A program made the translations under genes and the position numbers. The notes beneath the pieces are model-generated. The model was given only the letters and a program-made list of their open reading frames with translations, was not told the DNA's origin and did not search any database. 64,000 nucleotides of DNA, taken from positions 496,001 through 560,000 of the forward strand of contig NZ_WODA01000025.1 of NCBI RefSeq assembly GCF_009729855.1, in the 5' to 3' direction. Each line of letters starts with the position of its first letter. The stretch's first letter is position 1. Below are positions 49,394 to 58,203 of this stretch, in pieces. This stretch comes from Agromyces luteolus (GTDB lineage: Bacteria; Actinomycetota; Actinomycetes; Actinomycetales; Microbacteriaceae).

Positions 49394-50172
49394 CAGCGCG
49401 CCGGCGCCTCGCGCACCGGGTTCACGAGCGACCCCAGCCCCGAGACCGACACCTCGACCGAGTCGCCGTCGACGACCGGGCCGACGCCCGCCGGCGTGCC
49501 CGTGAGGATCACGTCGCCGGGCAGCAGCGTGAACACGTCGGAGGCGTACGAGACGATCTTCGCGACCGAGTGCACCATGTCGGCGAACCGCCCGTGCTGG
49601 TGCCGCGTGCCGTTGACGCTCGTCGTGAGCTCGCCGTGCGCGAGGTCGACGTCGGTCTCGATCACCGGGCCGAGCGGGCAGAACGTGTCGAAGCCCTTCG
49701 CGCGCGTCCACTGGCCGTCGCGCCGCTGCAGGTCGCGTGCCGTCACGTCGTTCGCGATCGTGTAGCCGAAGATCACCGACTCCGCGTCGGCTTCGCTCAC
49801 GCGTCGGGCCACGCGCCCGATGACCACCGCGAGCTCGCCCTCGAACTCGACCTGCGCGCTCTCGGGCGGAAGCACGATCGCGTCGCCCGGACCGATCACC
49901 GACGTGTTGGGCTTCAGGAACAGCAGCGGCTCGGCCGGCGCCTCGCCGCCCATCTCCTCCGCGTGCTCGTGGTAGTTCTTGCCGACGGCGACGACCTTCG
50001 ACCGCGGGATCACGGGTGCGAGCAGCTTCGCGTCGGCGAGCGCGACGCGCTCCCCCGTCGGCTCGTAGCCGGCGAACATCGGGTCGGCCTTCAGCACGAC
50101 GAGCTCGTGCTCCTCCTCGTCGACGATGCCGAACGAGATGGTCTCACCGTGGGAGAAGCGCGCGATCTTCAT
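49393..50172 (-). CDS. Fumarylacetoacetate hydrolase-family protein
   Basis: This 259-residue FAH-fold enzyme acts as a hydrolase, decarboxylase or isomerase on 2-oxo acids or acylpyruvates. The metal site is Glu109 and Glu111 in VEFEGELAVVIG and Asp143 in NDVTARD; GKNYHEH and GDVILTGTPAGVGPV are family motifs. It starts at ATG 50172. It commonly lies next to gltX in Actinomycetota; here a globin, DHFR-like, aminotransferase and LysR gene separate them. Confidence 0.93.
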   Translation of the reverse strand: MKIARFSHGETISFGIVDEEEHELVVLKADPMFAGYEPTGERVALADAKLLAPVIPRSKVVAVGKNYHEHAEEMGGEAPAEPLLFLKPNTSVIGPGDAIVLPPESAQVEFEGELAVVIGRVARRVSEADAESVIFGYTIANDVTARDLQRRDGQWTRAKGFDTFCPLGPVIETDVDLAHGELTTSVNGTRHQHGRFADMVHSVAKIVSYASDVFTLLPGDVILTGTPAGVGPVVDGDSVEVSVSGLGSLVNPVREAPAR

Positions 50173-50214
50173 GCGCCCAGCCTATTGCGCGGCATCCGCA
50201 CCGCCGCGACGGTC

Positions 50215-50246
50215 GGGTCGGCAGGCGGCCGCCCGCCTGCCGACCC
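50215..50246 (-). terminator. Terminator after ilvE
   Basis: A perfect 14-bp stem (GGGTCGGCAGGCGG, loop CCGC, CCGCCTGCCGACCC) lies 8 bases after the ilvE stop. Confidence 0.82.
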
Positions 50247-50254
50247 GGCGTGCG

Positions 50255-51373
50255 TCACGCGTCGAGTCGCGCCATCCAGCCGTGGCGGTCCTCGACGCGG
50301 CCGTACTGGATGTCCGTGAGCTCCTCGCGGAGCGACAGCGCGAGCTCCTCCGACTGCGGGCCGGAGTGCACGATCTCGAAGTCCTCGCCCAGCAGGCGAC
50401 CGATGGGCACGACGACGGCCGCCGTGCCGCAGGCGAACGCGCCGATGATGTCACCGGATGCCGCGCCCTCGCGCCACTCGTCGAGCGTGATCGGGCGCTG
50501 CTCGATCTGGTGGCCGCGGTCGGCCGCGAGGCGAAGGATCGAGTCGCGCGTGATGCCCTCGAGGATCGAGTCGGACTCGGGCGTGAGCAGCGTGCCGTCC
50601 TTCTTCACGAGGACGACGTTCATGCCGCCGAGCTCCTCGAGGTACTTGCCCTCGTCGAGGAAGAGCACCTGCTGGCAGCCCTTCTCGTGCGCCTCGGCCT
50701 GGGGCAGCAGGCTGGAGGCGTAGTTGCCGCCGGTCTTCGCCGCACCCGTGCCGCCCTTGCCCGCACGGGCATAGTGCGTGGAGAGCCAGATGTTCACGGG
50801 CTGCACGCCGCCGGGGAAGTACGCCGCCGCGGGGCTCGCGATCAGGTAGTAGGCGACCTTCTTCGCCGGGCGCACGCCGAGGAACGCCTCCTTGGCGAAC
50901 ATGAACGGGCGAAGGTAGAGGCTCGTCTCAGGAGCGCTCGGCACCCAGTCGGCGTCGACCGCGATGAGCTGCTTGAGCGAGTCGATGAAGATCTCGACGG
51001 GCAGCTCGGGCAGCGCCATCCGCCTCGCCGAACGCTGCATGCGCGCGGCGTTCTCGTACGGGCGGAAGGTGCGGATCGACCCGTCGGCGTGCCGGTACGC
51101 CTTGAGGCCCTCGAAGATCTCCTGGGCGTAGTGCAGCACCGCGGCGGCCGGGTCGAGTTGGATCGGTCCGTACGGGGAGACGCGGGGCCGGTGCCATCCG
51201 CCCTTCTCAGACCAGCAGATGTCGGCCATGTGGTCGGTGAAGTGGTTGCCGAAGCCGGGGTCGGCGAGGATCGCGGCGCGCTCCTCCGCCGACTTCGCGG
51301 TCTCGTTGTTCGTGACCTGCCAGACCAGTCCGGCGGGCGACGGGGTCTTCAGGGTGAGGTTCGAGGTGGTCAA
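50255..51373 (-). CDS. ilvE: Branched-chain amino acid aminotransferase
   Basis: This 372-residue fold-type IV PLP enzyme makes the last step of Leu, Ile and Val synthesis. Landmarks are YGPIQLDPAAAVLHYAQEIF, EGLKAYR, the KTGGNYASSL region near residue 213 and GTAAVVVPIG. The start is TTG 51373 with AAGGAGG five bases upstream. It follows leuB after 26 bases in the same direction, so the two branched-chain genes form one transcript. Confidence 0.96.
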   Translation of the reverse strand: MTTSNLTLKTPSPAGLVWQVTNNETAKSAEERAAILADPGFGNHFTDHMADICWSEKGGWHRPRVSPYGPIQLDPAAAVLHYAQEIFEGLKAYRHADGSIRTFRPYENAARMQRSARRMALPELPVEIFIDSLKQLIAVDADWVPSAPETSLYLRPFMFAKEAFLGVRPAKKVAYYLIASPAAAYFPGGVQPVNIWLSTHYARAGKGGTGAAKTGGNYASSLLPQAEAHEKGCQQVLFLDEGKYLEELGGMNVVLVKKDGTLLTPESDSILEGITRDSILRLAADRGHQIEQRPITLDEWREGAASGDIIGAFACGTAAVVVPIGRLLGEDFEIVHSGPQSEELALSLREELTDIQYGRVEDRHGWMARLDA

Positions 51374-51399
51374 GGTGTCCTCCTTCGGAAGGGTGCGAG

Positions 51400-52470
51400 T
51401 CAGTGGGCGCCGACGGTGGCGCCGATGCGTGCGGCGATGGCGTCGCCGATCTCGGAGGTCGAGCGCCGTGCGTCGCCGCGTTCGGCGATGTCGGCGGCGA
51501 CCGCGTCGCGCACCCGGTCGGCGGCGGCTGCGTGACCGAGGTGGTCGAGCAGGAGCGCCACCGAGAGGATGGCGGCGGTCGGGTCGGCGATGCCCTTCCC
51601 GGCGATGTCGGGAGCCGAACCGTGCACCGGCTCGAACATGCTCGGGAACGTGCCGTCGGGGTTGATGTTGCCCGAGGCCGCGAGTCCGATGCCGCCGCTG
51701 ATCGCGCCGGCCAGATCGGTGAGGATGTCGCCGAAGAGGTTGTCCGTGACGATGACGTCGAATCTAGCAGGATCCGTCACGAGGAATATGGTCGCCGCGT
51801 CGACGTGCAGGTAGTCGACCGCGACCTCGGGGTACTCGGCGGCGACGGCGTCGACGAGCCGCTTCCAGAGGGAGCCGGCGAAGACGAGCACGTTCGTCTT
51901 GTGCACGAGCGTCAGCTTCTTCTTGGGGCGAGCGGATGCCGCGGCGAACGCGTAGCGCACGACGCGCTCGATGCCGTAGGCCGTGTTCACCGAGACCTCG
52001 TTCGCGACCTCGGCGGGCGTGCCCACGCGGATCGCGCCGCCGTTGCCGACGTAGGGGCCCTCGGTGCCCTCGCGCACGACGACGAAGTCGACGTCGCCCG
52101 GGTCGGCGAGCGGGCTCGCGACGCCCGGGTACAGCACGCTCGGGCGGAGGTTGACGTAGTGGTCGAGCTCGAACCGGAGCTTCAGCAGCAGGCCGCGCTC
52201 GATGTTCGCGCCCGCGAGGCGGGGGTCGCCGGGCACGCCGCCGACGGCGCCGAGGAGGATCGCGTCGTGGCCCGTGATGGCCGCGAGGTCGTCGTCGGTC
52301 AGGGTGTCGCCGGTCTCGAGGTAGCGCGCGGCGCCGAGCGAGAAGTGCGTCTGCTCGAACACCACGCCGCTGCCGGCCGTGGCGGCCTCGAGCGACTTCA
52401 GCGCCTCGCCCACCACCTCGGGACCGATGCCGTCGCCCGGGATGACCGCGAGCCTGACCGTCGTTACCAT
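51400..52470 (-). CDS. leuB: 3-isopropylmalate dehydrogenase
   Basis: This 356-residue NAD-dependent decarboxylating dehydrogenase of leucine synthesis starts [16 protein letters not shown]. The catalytic Tyr/Lys segments are [13 protein letters not shown] and VHKTNVLVF, and the metal site is [28 protein letters not shown] is the NAD-binding loop. The ATG at 52470 follows AAGGAG. ilvE follows. Confidence 0.96.
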   Translation of the reverse strand: MVTTVRLAVIPGDGIGPEVVGEALKSLEAATAGSGVVFEQTHFSLGAARYLETGDTLTDDDLAAITGHDAILLGAVGGVPGDPRLAGANIERGLLLKLRFELDHYVNLRPSVLYPGVASPLADPGDVDFVVVREGTEGPYVGNGGAIRVGTPAEVANEVSVNTAYGIERVVRYAFAAASARPKKKLTLVHKTNVLVFAGSLWKRLVDAVAAEYPEVAVDYLHVDAATIFLVTDPARFDVIVTDNLFGDILTDLAGAISGGIGLAASGNINPDGTFPSMFEPVHGSAPDIAGKGIADPTAAILSVALLLDHLGHAAAADRVRDAVAADIAERGDARRSTSEIGDAIAARIGATVGAH

Positions 52471-52608
52471 GAACACTCCTTCGTACGCCAGCCCTCCCAG
52501 CGTACTGTCCGCCGCGATCGGCGATCACTACACTCGGCGGCATCGGGGGCGGCACCCCGCCCCTGCCCCGCGGCCCCGCGCCGCCCGAGTGAAAGCAGGC
52601 ACCCCAGA

Positions 52609-52872
52609 ATGAGTCTCGGCCTCGGAATCGTCCTCTTCGCCATCGGCGCCGTCCTCGCGTTCGCACTGAACCTCGCGGTGGACTGGATCAACCTGCAGAT
52701 GGTCGGCTACATCCTGATGGCGGCGGGCGCCGTCGTGATCATCCTCGGCATCATCCTGATGGCCCGGCGCCGGAGCTCGGTCTCCACGTCGCGCACGACG
52801 GTCGACCCCGCGACGGGCGACCGCGTCACGCGCAACGAGACGTCGCGTCCGGACGACACGACGACCGTCTGA
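52609..52872 (+). CDS. DUF6458-like small membrane protein
   Basis: This is an 87-residue protein with two hydrophobic segments (LGIVLFAIGAVLAFALNLAV and VGYILMAAGAVVIILGIILM) and a polar Thr/Arg-rich tail. The pattern fits the small actinobacterial DUF6458 family. ATG 52609 has a weak ribosome site. It is divergent from leuB and convergent with the MFS gene. Function unknown. Confidence 0.8.
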   Translation: MSLGLGIVLFAIGAVLAFALNLAVDWINLQMVGYILMAAGAVVIILGIILMARRRSSVSTSRTTVDPATGDRVTRNETSRPDDTTTV

Positions 52873-52922
52873 CCCGAGTCGCGGGCCGGCCGGCCTGACC
52901 GGCCCGGCCCGCCCGGATCGCC

Positions 52923-52963
52923 CGCGAGGGGCGCCGCCTCACCCCGAGGCGGCGCCCCTCGCG
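52923..52963. terminator. Bidirectional terminator overlapping MFS stop
   Basis: A perfect 18-bp stem (arms 52923-52940 and 52946-52963, loop ACCCC) between convergent genes includes the MFS stop codon and its last codons. Confidence 0.85.
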
Positions 52964-54588
52964 TCGTCCGCGCCCTTCGCGTCGTGCAGGGTGAGCGCCG
53001 CGACGACGCCCGCGCCGACCATGAGCAGCACGCCGATGAAGGAGGTCACGACCACGCCGCCGTCGAACGCGTGCGCGGCCGACGCGAGCAGGTCGGCGGA
53101 TGCCGCGGCCGGCAGCGACTCTGCGACCGTGACGGCGCCCGCGAGCGTCTCGCGCGCGGCATCCGCCTGCGACGCCGTCAGGCCGGCCGGCAACTCGAGC
53201 GACGCGCGGTACCAGGCCGCGAGGATGCTGCCGAGGAGCGCCGTGCCGAGCACCGCGCCGAGCTCGTACGCCGTCTCGGAGACCGCCGAGGCCGCGCCGG
53301 CCTTCGCCGGCGGCGCCGCCGAGAGGATGAGCTCGTTCGACACGGTCTCGGCCATGCCGATCCCGAGGCCGAGCAGGACGAACGCGACGACGACGCCGGC
53401 GATGCCCTGCTCCCCGGCCGTGAGCGCGACCGTCAGGTAGCCGCCGGCCGAGACCGCGAGCGCCGACGGCACGAGCACGCGGGGGCGGATGCGTCGGGCG
53501 AGCGGCACCACGGAGAGGCCCGCGGCGATCATGACCACGAGGCCCGGTGCGAGCGCGAGTCCGGCTTGCACCGGCGAGAGCCCGGCGACGAGCTGCAGGT
53601 GCTGGGACACGAAGAAGAGGAACCCGACGAGCGCGATGACGCTGAGGAGGTTCACGACCACGCCGCCGCCGAACGCGCCCACGCGGAACAGCCGCATGTC
53701 GAGCATCGGCGTGCGTGCGCGCAGCTGGCGTCGCACGAACCACGCGCCGAGCGCGAGGCCCCCGAGCACCGAACCGATCGCGATGGCGTCGACGCCCTCG
53801 GTCGCGAGGTGCTTGATGCCGTAGACCGTGGCACCCATCGCGCCGAACGAGAGCAGGATGCTGGGCACGTCGATCGGGCCGGGCGCGGGGTCGCGGCTCT
53901 CGGGGATGAGGATCGGCAGCAGCACGACGAGCGGCACGAGCACGGGCACGGCGAGGAGGAACACCGAGCCCCAGGCGAAGTGCTCGAGGAGCAGGCCGCC
54001 GACGATCGGGCCGAGGGCGGCGCCGGCCGCGAAGCCCGACGCCCAGATCGCGATCGCGAGCCGCCGCTCCTCGCGCTCGGTGAAGACCGAGCGGAGGAGC
54101 GAGAGCGTCGACGGCATGAGCATGGCGCCGAAGAAGCCCAGCGCGGCACGTGCCGCGATGAGCGCCTCGGAGCTCGGCGCGAACGCGGCGCCGATCGAGA
54201 CGACCGCGAAGCCGATGGAGCCGATGAGCAACATGCGGCGGCGGCCGAAGCGGTCGCCCGCGCTGCCCATCGCGACGAGCAGTGCGGCGAGCACGAGCGG
54301 GTACGCGTCGATGATCCACAGCTGTTGCGCCGCCGTCGGGCCGAGGTCGCGCGCGATCTCGGGCAGCGCGAAGCTCAGCACGGTGTTGTCGACCGCGACG
54401 AGCAGCACCGGCAGCATGAGCACCGCGAGCGCGATCCAGCGGCGGGTCGCCGCACGACGACCGCGCGGCTGCTCGCGGCCGGGGTCCTGGCGCAGGCCGG
54501 ATGCCGCGGCATCCGTCGTCGCGTGGGCCTCGGCATTCGCGCCGCGGCGGGTCTGGTCGATCGTGCTGGTGTTGGTGTCGTTCGTCAT
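52939..54588 (-). CDS. MFS drug exporter (DHA2, 14 TM)
   Basis: This 549-residue EmrB/QacA-type exporter has a 48-residue polar N-terminus, then 14 hydrophobic segments. TM1 reads VLMLPVLLVAVDNTVLSFALPEIA (motif D1); loop 2-3 is GDRFGRRRML (motif A); and GFFGAMLMPSTLSLLRSVF is motif C-like. It would expel hydrophobic cations or antibiotics. It is divergent from the TetR gene at 54668 across a clear inverted repeat, the classical arrangement of a repressed exporter. Confidence 0.93.
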   Translation of the reverse strand: MTNDTNTSTIDQTRRGANAEAHATTDAAASGLRQDPGREQPRGRRAATRRWIALAVLMLPVLLVAVDNTVLSFALPEIARDLGPTAAQQLWIIDAYPLVLAALLVAMGSAGDRFGRRRMLLIGSIGFAVVSIGAAFAPSSEALIAARAALGFFGAMLMPSTLSLLRSVFTEREERRLAIAIWASGFAAGAALGPIVGGLLLEHFAWGSVFLLAVPVLVPLVVLLPILIPESRDPAPGPIDVPSILLSFGAMGATVYGIKHLATEGVDAIAIGSVLGGLALGAWFVRRQLRARTPMLDMRLFRVGAFGGGVVVNLLSVIALVGFLFFVSQHLQLVAGLSPVQAGLALAPGLVVMIAAGLSVVPLARRIRPRVLVPSALAVSAGGYLTVALTAGEQGIAGVVVAFVLLGLGIGMAETVSNELILSAAPPAKAGAASAVSETAYELGAVLGTALLGSILAAWYRASLELPAGLTASQADAARETLAGAVTVAESLPAAASADLLASAAHAFDGGVVVTSFIGVLLMVGAGVVAALTLHDAKGADDARGAASG

Positions 54589-54601
54589 GTCGGGGTCCTA
54601 T

Positions 54602-54627
54602 TACTGTACCGGCTGGACGGTAGAGTA
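54602..54627. promoter_or_regulatory. TetR operator between exporter and regulator
   Basis: TACTGTACCG, 6 bases, CGGTAGAGTA: 10-bp arms, 9 of 10 paired, 14 bases before the exporter start and 41 before the TetR start. Confidence 0.65.
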
Positions 54628-54654
54628 TCAGATGCCGCCGACCGTTCCCCTCGC

Positions 54655-54660
54655 TACCAT
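54655..54660 (+). promoter_or_regulatory. -10 box before TetR gene
   Basis: TACCAT, seven bases before ATG 54668. It is compatible with a leaderless mRNA; a weak GGAG is also present. Confidence 0.4.
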
Positions 54661-54667
54661 CGGAGCC

Positions 54668-55237
54668 ATGAGCCGACCCCCCGCCGCCCGCGACGCCGTC
54701 CTCGACGCCTTCGAGCGACTGCTCATCGACGGCGGCGTGCGCGCGGCGACGCTCGACGCGACCGCGCGCGCCGCGGGCGTGTCGAAGGGCGGGCTGCTCT
54801 ACCACTTCGCGAGCCGCGACGCGCTCGTCGAGGGCGTGCTCGAGCGCTTCTCCCGCCTCGTCGACGACGACATCGCCGTGCTCGAGCAGGCGCCCGAGGG
54901 CGCGATCGCCTACTACGTCCGCAGCTCGGTCTCGCAGGACTCGCCGCTCGAACGAGCCGGCGTCGCCGCCGCCCGCCTCGCCCAGGCCGGCAGCGCGCCC
55001 GCCGTGGTGATGATCCGCGACGTGCGCGACCGGTGGCTGCGCGCCATCCGTCGCCACGTGCCAGACCCGACGATCGCCCTCGCCGTCACGCTCATCGGCG
55101 ACGGCCTCTACTACGACTCGGCCCTCCACGGCGTCGACCCCGAGATCGGCGTCGACGCGCCGCACGGCGCCGACATGGACGCGCTCGTCGAGCTCCTCGA
55201 GCGGCTCGCCCACGGCCCGTCACCGGTGGTCGAGTAG
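54668..55237 (+). CDS. TetR-family repressor of the adjacent exporter
   Basis: This 189-residue TetR protein has ARDAVLDAFERLLIDGGVRA and TLDATARAAGVSKGGLLYHF as its DNA-binding domain. It probably binds 54602-54627 and represses the divergent MFS gene. The last codons (PVVE and stop) are supplied by the first copy of a dispersed repeat, so the original C-terminus has been replaced; the loss, if any, is a few residues. Confidence 0.92.
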   Translation: MSRPPAARDAVLDAFERLLIDGGVRAATLDATARAAGVSKGGLLYHFASRDALVEGVLERFSRLVDDDIAVLEQAPEGAIAYYVRSSVSQDSPLERAGVAAARLAQAGSAPAVVMIRDVRDRWLRAIRRHVPDPTIALAVTLIGDGLYYDSALHGVDPEIGVDAPHGADMDALVELLERLAHGPSPVVE

Positions 55238-55475
55238 CACGCGGCGCAGCCGCGCGCGTATCGAGACCCGGTGGTCGAGTAGCACGCGGCGCAGCCGCAG
55301 CGGCACCACCGGTGGTCGAGTAGCACGCGGCGCAGCCGCAGCGGCACCGGTGGTCGAGTAGCACGCGGCGCAGCCGCGCGCGTATCGAGACCCGCTGGTC
55401 AGTAGCACCCCAGGCGCGAAGCGAGGCCCCGGGGCGCGAGTTCTCGATACGCTGCTTCGCGGCTACTCGACCACC
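55225..55475. repeat. Cluster of dispersed GTCGAGTAGC repeats
   Basis: Four direct copies of a unit that begins GGTGGTCGAGTAGCACGCGG lie at 55225-55268, 55270-55307, 55311-55348 and 55349-55392. Copies 1 and 4 end with CGCGTATCGAGACC; copies 2 and 3 end with AGCGGCACC. A degenerate copy follows, then an inverted copy at 55440-55475 (TTCTCGATACGC...GCTACTCGACCACC), so the array can fold back on itself. It occupies most of the gap between the TetR and serA genes. Confidence 0.85.
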
Positions 55476-55485
55476 GGAAGTGCGA

Positions 55486-57078
55486 TCAGGACTCGGTGAT
55501 GTCGACCTCGACGAGCACGTCAGCGGCGATCGCCTCGCCCACGCGCTCGAGCACGTCGGCCGGCACCGGCGAGTCGACAGTGAGCACCGACAGGGCCTGG
55601 CCACCGGCCTCGCGTCGCGCGATCTGCATGCCGGCGATGTTGATGCCGGCCTCGCCGAACTCGCTGCCGTAGACCGCGACGATGCCCGGGCGGTCGGTGT
55701 AGAGCATGACGATGTGGTGGTCGGCGATCGGCACCTCGACGTCGTAGCCGTTGATGCCGACGAGCTTCTCGATCTGCTTGGTACCGGTGAGCGTGCCTGA
55801 GACCGACACCTGCGTGCCGTCGGCGAGCGCGCCGCGCAGCGTGATCACGTTGCGGTACTCGGGGCTCTCGGCGTCGGCGATGAGCCGCACGGCGACGCCG
55901 CGCTGCTCGGCGAGCAGCGGCGCGTTGACGTACGACACCGACTCGCTGACGACGTTCGTGAACACGCCCTTCAGCGCCGCGAGCTTGAGCACGCTCACGT
56001 CGTAGTCGACGAGCTCGCCGTGCACCTCGACGTCGAGGCTCTCGAGCGGGCCCTGCGCGAGGCCGGCGAAGAGCTGGCCGAGCTTCTCGACGAGCGGGAT
56101 GCCGGGGCGCACGTACGGGTCGATGATGCCGCCCGCGACGTTGACCGCGTCGGGCACGAGTTCGCCGGCGAGCGCGAGGCGCACCGACTTCGCGACCGAG
56201 ATGCCGGCCTTCTCCTGGGCCTCGTCGGTCGAGGCGCCGAGGTGGGGCGTGACGACGACGTTCGGCAGGGCGAGCAGCGGCGATTCCTTCGGCGGCTCCT
56301 GCACGAAGACGTCGAGGCCGGCGCCCGCGATGGTCTTCGCCACGAGCGCGTCGTGCAGCGCGTCCTCGTCGATGAGACCGCCGCGCGCGACGTTCACGAC
56401 GAACGCCGTCGGCTTCATCTTCGCCAACTGCTCGGCGCTGATCATGCCCGTGGTCTCGGGGGTCTTCGGCATGTGGATCGTGATGAAGTCGCTCTGCTCG
56501 AGGAGCTCGTCGAGCGTCACCGTCTGGACGCCGAGCTGCTGCGCGCGCGCGGCCGTGATGTAGGGGTCGTAGGCGATGACCTCGACGCCGAATGCCTGCA
56601 GGCGAGCGGCGATCAGCGCACCGATGCGGCCGAGGCCGATGATGCCGACCGTCTTCTCGTAGAGCTCGGTGCCGGTGTAGGCCGAGCGCTTCCACTCCCC
56701 CTGCGCGAGCGCGGAGTGCGCGGCCGGGATGTGACGGGCGAGACTCAGGATGTGGCCGACCGTGAGCTCGGCGGCCGAGATGATGTTCGAGGTCGGGGCG
56801 TTCACGACCATGACGCCCGCGGTCGTCGCCGACTTGATGTCGACGTTGTCGAGACCCACGCCCGCACGCGCGATGACCTGCAGCTTCGGCGCCGCGGCGA
56901 TGGCCTCGGCGTCGACCTTCGTGGCCGAGCGGACGAGGATCGCGTTCGCGTCGGCGAGCGCGGCGAGGAGCGCCGGACGGTCGGTGCCGTCGACGTTGCG
57001 GACCTCGAAGTCGGGCCCGAGGGCGTCGACGGTGGCGGGCGAGAGTTCTTCGGCGATCAGCACGACCGGCTTGGTCAC
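55486..57078 (-). CDS. serA: D-3-phosphoglycerate dehydrogenase
   Basis: This 530-residue enzyme makes the first step of serine synthesis and is of the long, actinobacterial/human type. Domains in order are the substrate domain; the Rossmann domain with GLGRIG near 150 and the catalytic Arg in ARGGLIDE, Glu in EPP and His in TPHLGAS; the extra ASB domain (about 320-450); and a C-terminal ACT domain (VMLYTDRPGIVAVYG, about 455-530), the site of serine feedback. It starts at GTG 57078 with GAGG upstream. Confidence 0.97.
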   Translation of the reverse strand: MTKPVVLIAEELSPATVDALGPDFEVRNVDGTDRPALLAALADANAILVRSATKVDAEAIAAAPKLQVIARAGVGLDNVDIKSATTAGVMVVNAPTSNIISAAELTVGHILSLARHIPAAHSALAQGEWKRSAYTGTELYEKTVGIIGLGRIGALIAARLQAFGVEVIAYDPYITAARAQQLGVQTVTLDELLEQSDFITIHMPKTPETTGMISAEQLAKMKPTAFVVNVARGGLIDEDALHDALVAKTIAGAGLDVFVQEPPKESPLLALPNVVVTPHLGASTDEAQEKAGISVAKSVRLALAGELVPDAVNVAGGIIDPYVRPGIPLVEKLGQLFAGLAQGPLESLDVEVHGELVDYDVSVLKLAALKGVFTNVVSESVSYVNAPLLAEQRGVAVRLIADAESPEYRNVITLRGALADGTQVSVSGTLTGTKQIEKLVGINGYDVEVPIADHHIVMLYTDRPGIVAVYGSEFGEAGINIAGMQIARREAGGQALSVLTVDSPVPADVLERVGEAIAADVLVEVDITES

Positions 57079-57238
57079 GGACGGATCCTCACTGCGATTG
57101 GGGCTGCGGTGCGCGCACCGCGGAACGTCGCGCCGGCATCATCGGGGCGCGGATGACGCGGCCAGCCTACTTCAGGGGTATCGCGCCGCCCGAATCGTGT
57201 GACGCGCGCAGACGAGCGTGCGGGCGGTTCGCGCCTGC

Positions 57239-57661
57239 TCAGGCGAGCAGCGCGCCCGGCCCGAACATGAGCAGGATGTCGAGGTACAGCGCGGCCGACA
57301 CTGCGAGCCCCGCGAGGTACAGGGCCGCCTGCACGAGCGCGCTGCGGCGCCGCCCGATGAGGAACGCGATCGCGAACAAGGCCACCGGGAGGAGGATCGC
57401 GAGGATGAGCACGATCCAGCCCGTCGCGCTCAGCGTGGTGCCCAGCGTCGACGCGATGCCGGCCATGCCGACGAGGTTGCCCACGGCCTCCCAGGCGTCG
57501 TACGCGAAGAAGAGCCCGAACACGATCGCGAGCGTGAGCTCGAGCCAGAACGGGGTCCGGCGGGTCGGCGCGCTCTCCACGGCGGGCGCGGTCGTCTCCG
57601 CGGCGCCGCCGGCGCGGCCGGCGCTGGTGGTCGGATCCGTCGGGTCGGGCTCGGTGCTCAT
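57239..57661 (-). CDS. Hypothetical membrane protein
   Basis: This is a 140-residue protein with a 35-residue Pro/Thr/Ala-rich cytoplasmic head and about three membrane segments (WLELTLAIVFGLFFAYDAW, TGWIVLILAILLPVALFAIA, LVQAALYLAGLAVSAALYL). The ATG overlaps the stop of the next membrane-protein gene (ATGA). No family recognised beyond actinobacterial conserved hypothetical. Confidence 0.75.
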   Translation of the reverse strand: MSTEPDPTDPTTSAGRAGGAAETTAPAVESAPTRRTPFWLELTLAIVFGLFFAYDAWEAVGNLVGMAGIASTLGTTLSATGWIVLILAILLPVALFAIAFLIGRRRSALVQAALYLAGLAVSAALYLDILLMFGPGALLA

Positions 57662-58164
57662 GCGGTCACCCCCGCCACGAACGGCACGGGCAGCAGCACG
57701 ACGGCGCCGACCGCGAGCCACGTGAACCGGAGCGGGACGCGCCCGCGCGTGAGCGCGAACGTCACGCCGAACCATAGCGCCGGCGCGAGCACGGCGAGCC
57801 ACAGCCCGAGGGCGAACATGGACTGCCCCACCGGGTCGGTCGCGGTGTTCGTGACGCGCAGCGCGGTGAGGATCCAGCCCAGCGTGTAGAGCAGGAACGC
57901 GCCGCCGAAGACGCCGAGCAGCACGAGCTCGGCCGAGCCGACCTGCGCGGCCGACCCGGCGTCGGCCGTCGCTGCGGCGTCGCCGTTCGAGCGAGCGGAT
58001 GCCGCGGCCTCCGTCGCCTCGTCGTCGCCGTCGTCGTCGCCGTCGTCGACGCCGTCGCCGGCCGCCGCCGGCTCGCCGACCCGCTTCCATCCCGGCGCGA
58101 GCGTCGCGTCGTCATCGCCCTCCCAGCGGAGGGCCTCGTCATCGTCGCCGGATTCGCGCGCCAT
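57658..58164 (-). CDS. Hypothetical membrane protein with acidic N-terminus
   Basis: This 168-residue protein has a very acidic, low-complexity first half (DDEALRWEGDDDATLAPGWK, then DDGDDDGDDE) and three to four membrane segments at the end (LVLLGVFGGAFLLYTLGWIL and following). The pair with the next gene (ATGA overlap) suggests a small membrane complex. Function unknown. The ATG at 58164 lacks a clear ribosome site. Confidence 0.72.
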   Translation of the reverse strand: MARESGDDDEALRWEGDDDATLAPGWKRVGEPAAAGDGVDDGDDDGDDEATEAAASARSNGDAAATADAGSAAQVGSAELVLLGVFGGAFLLYTLGWILTALRVTNTATDPVGQSMFALGLWLAVLAPALWFGVTFALTRGRVPLRFTWLAVGAVVLLPVPFVAGVTA

Positions 58165-58203
58165 GCCGATCAGCCTAGCGACGGCGCGGCCGTTGACCCG
58201 CCG

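Noticed and set aside
52991..54149. Plus-strand open frames over the DHA2 exporter gene
   Set aside because: Shadows of the exporter gene, which has 14 membrane segments on the minus strand.
55225..55475. CRISPR array
   Set aside because: Units are contiguous, vary in their ends and lack unique spacers. One copy is inverted and no cas gene is near.
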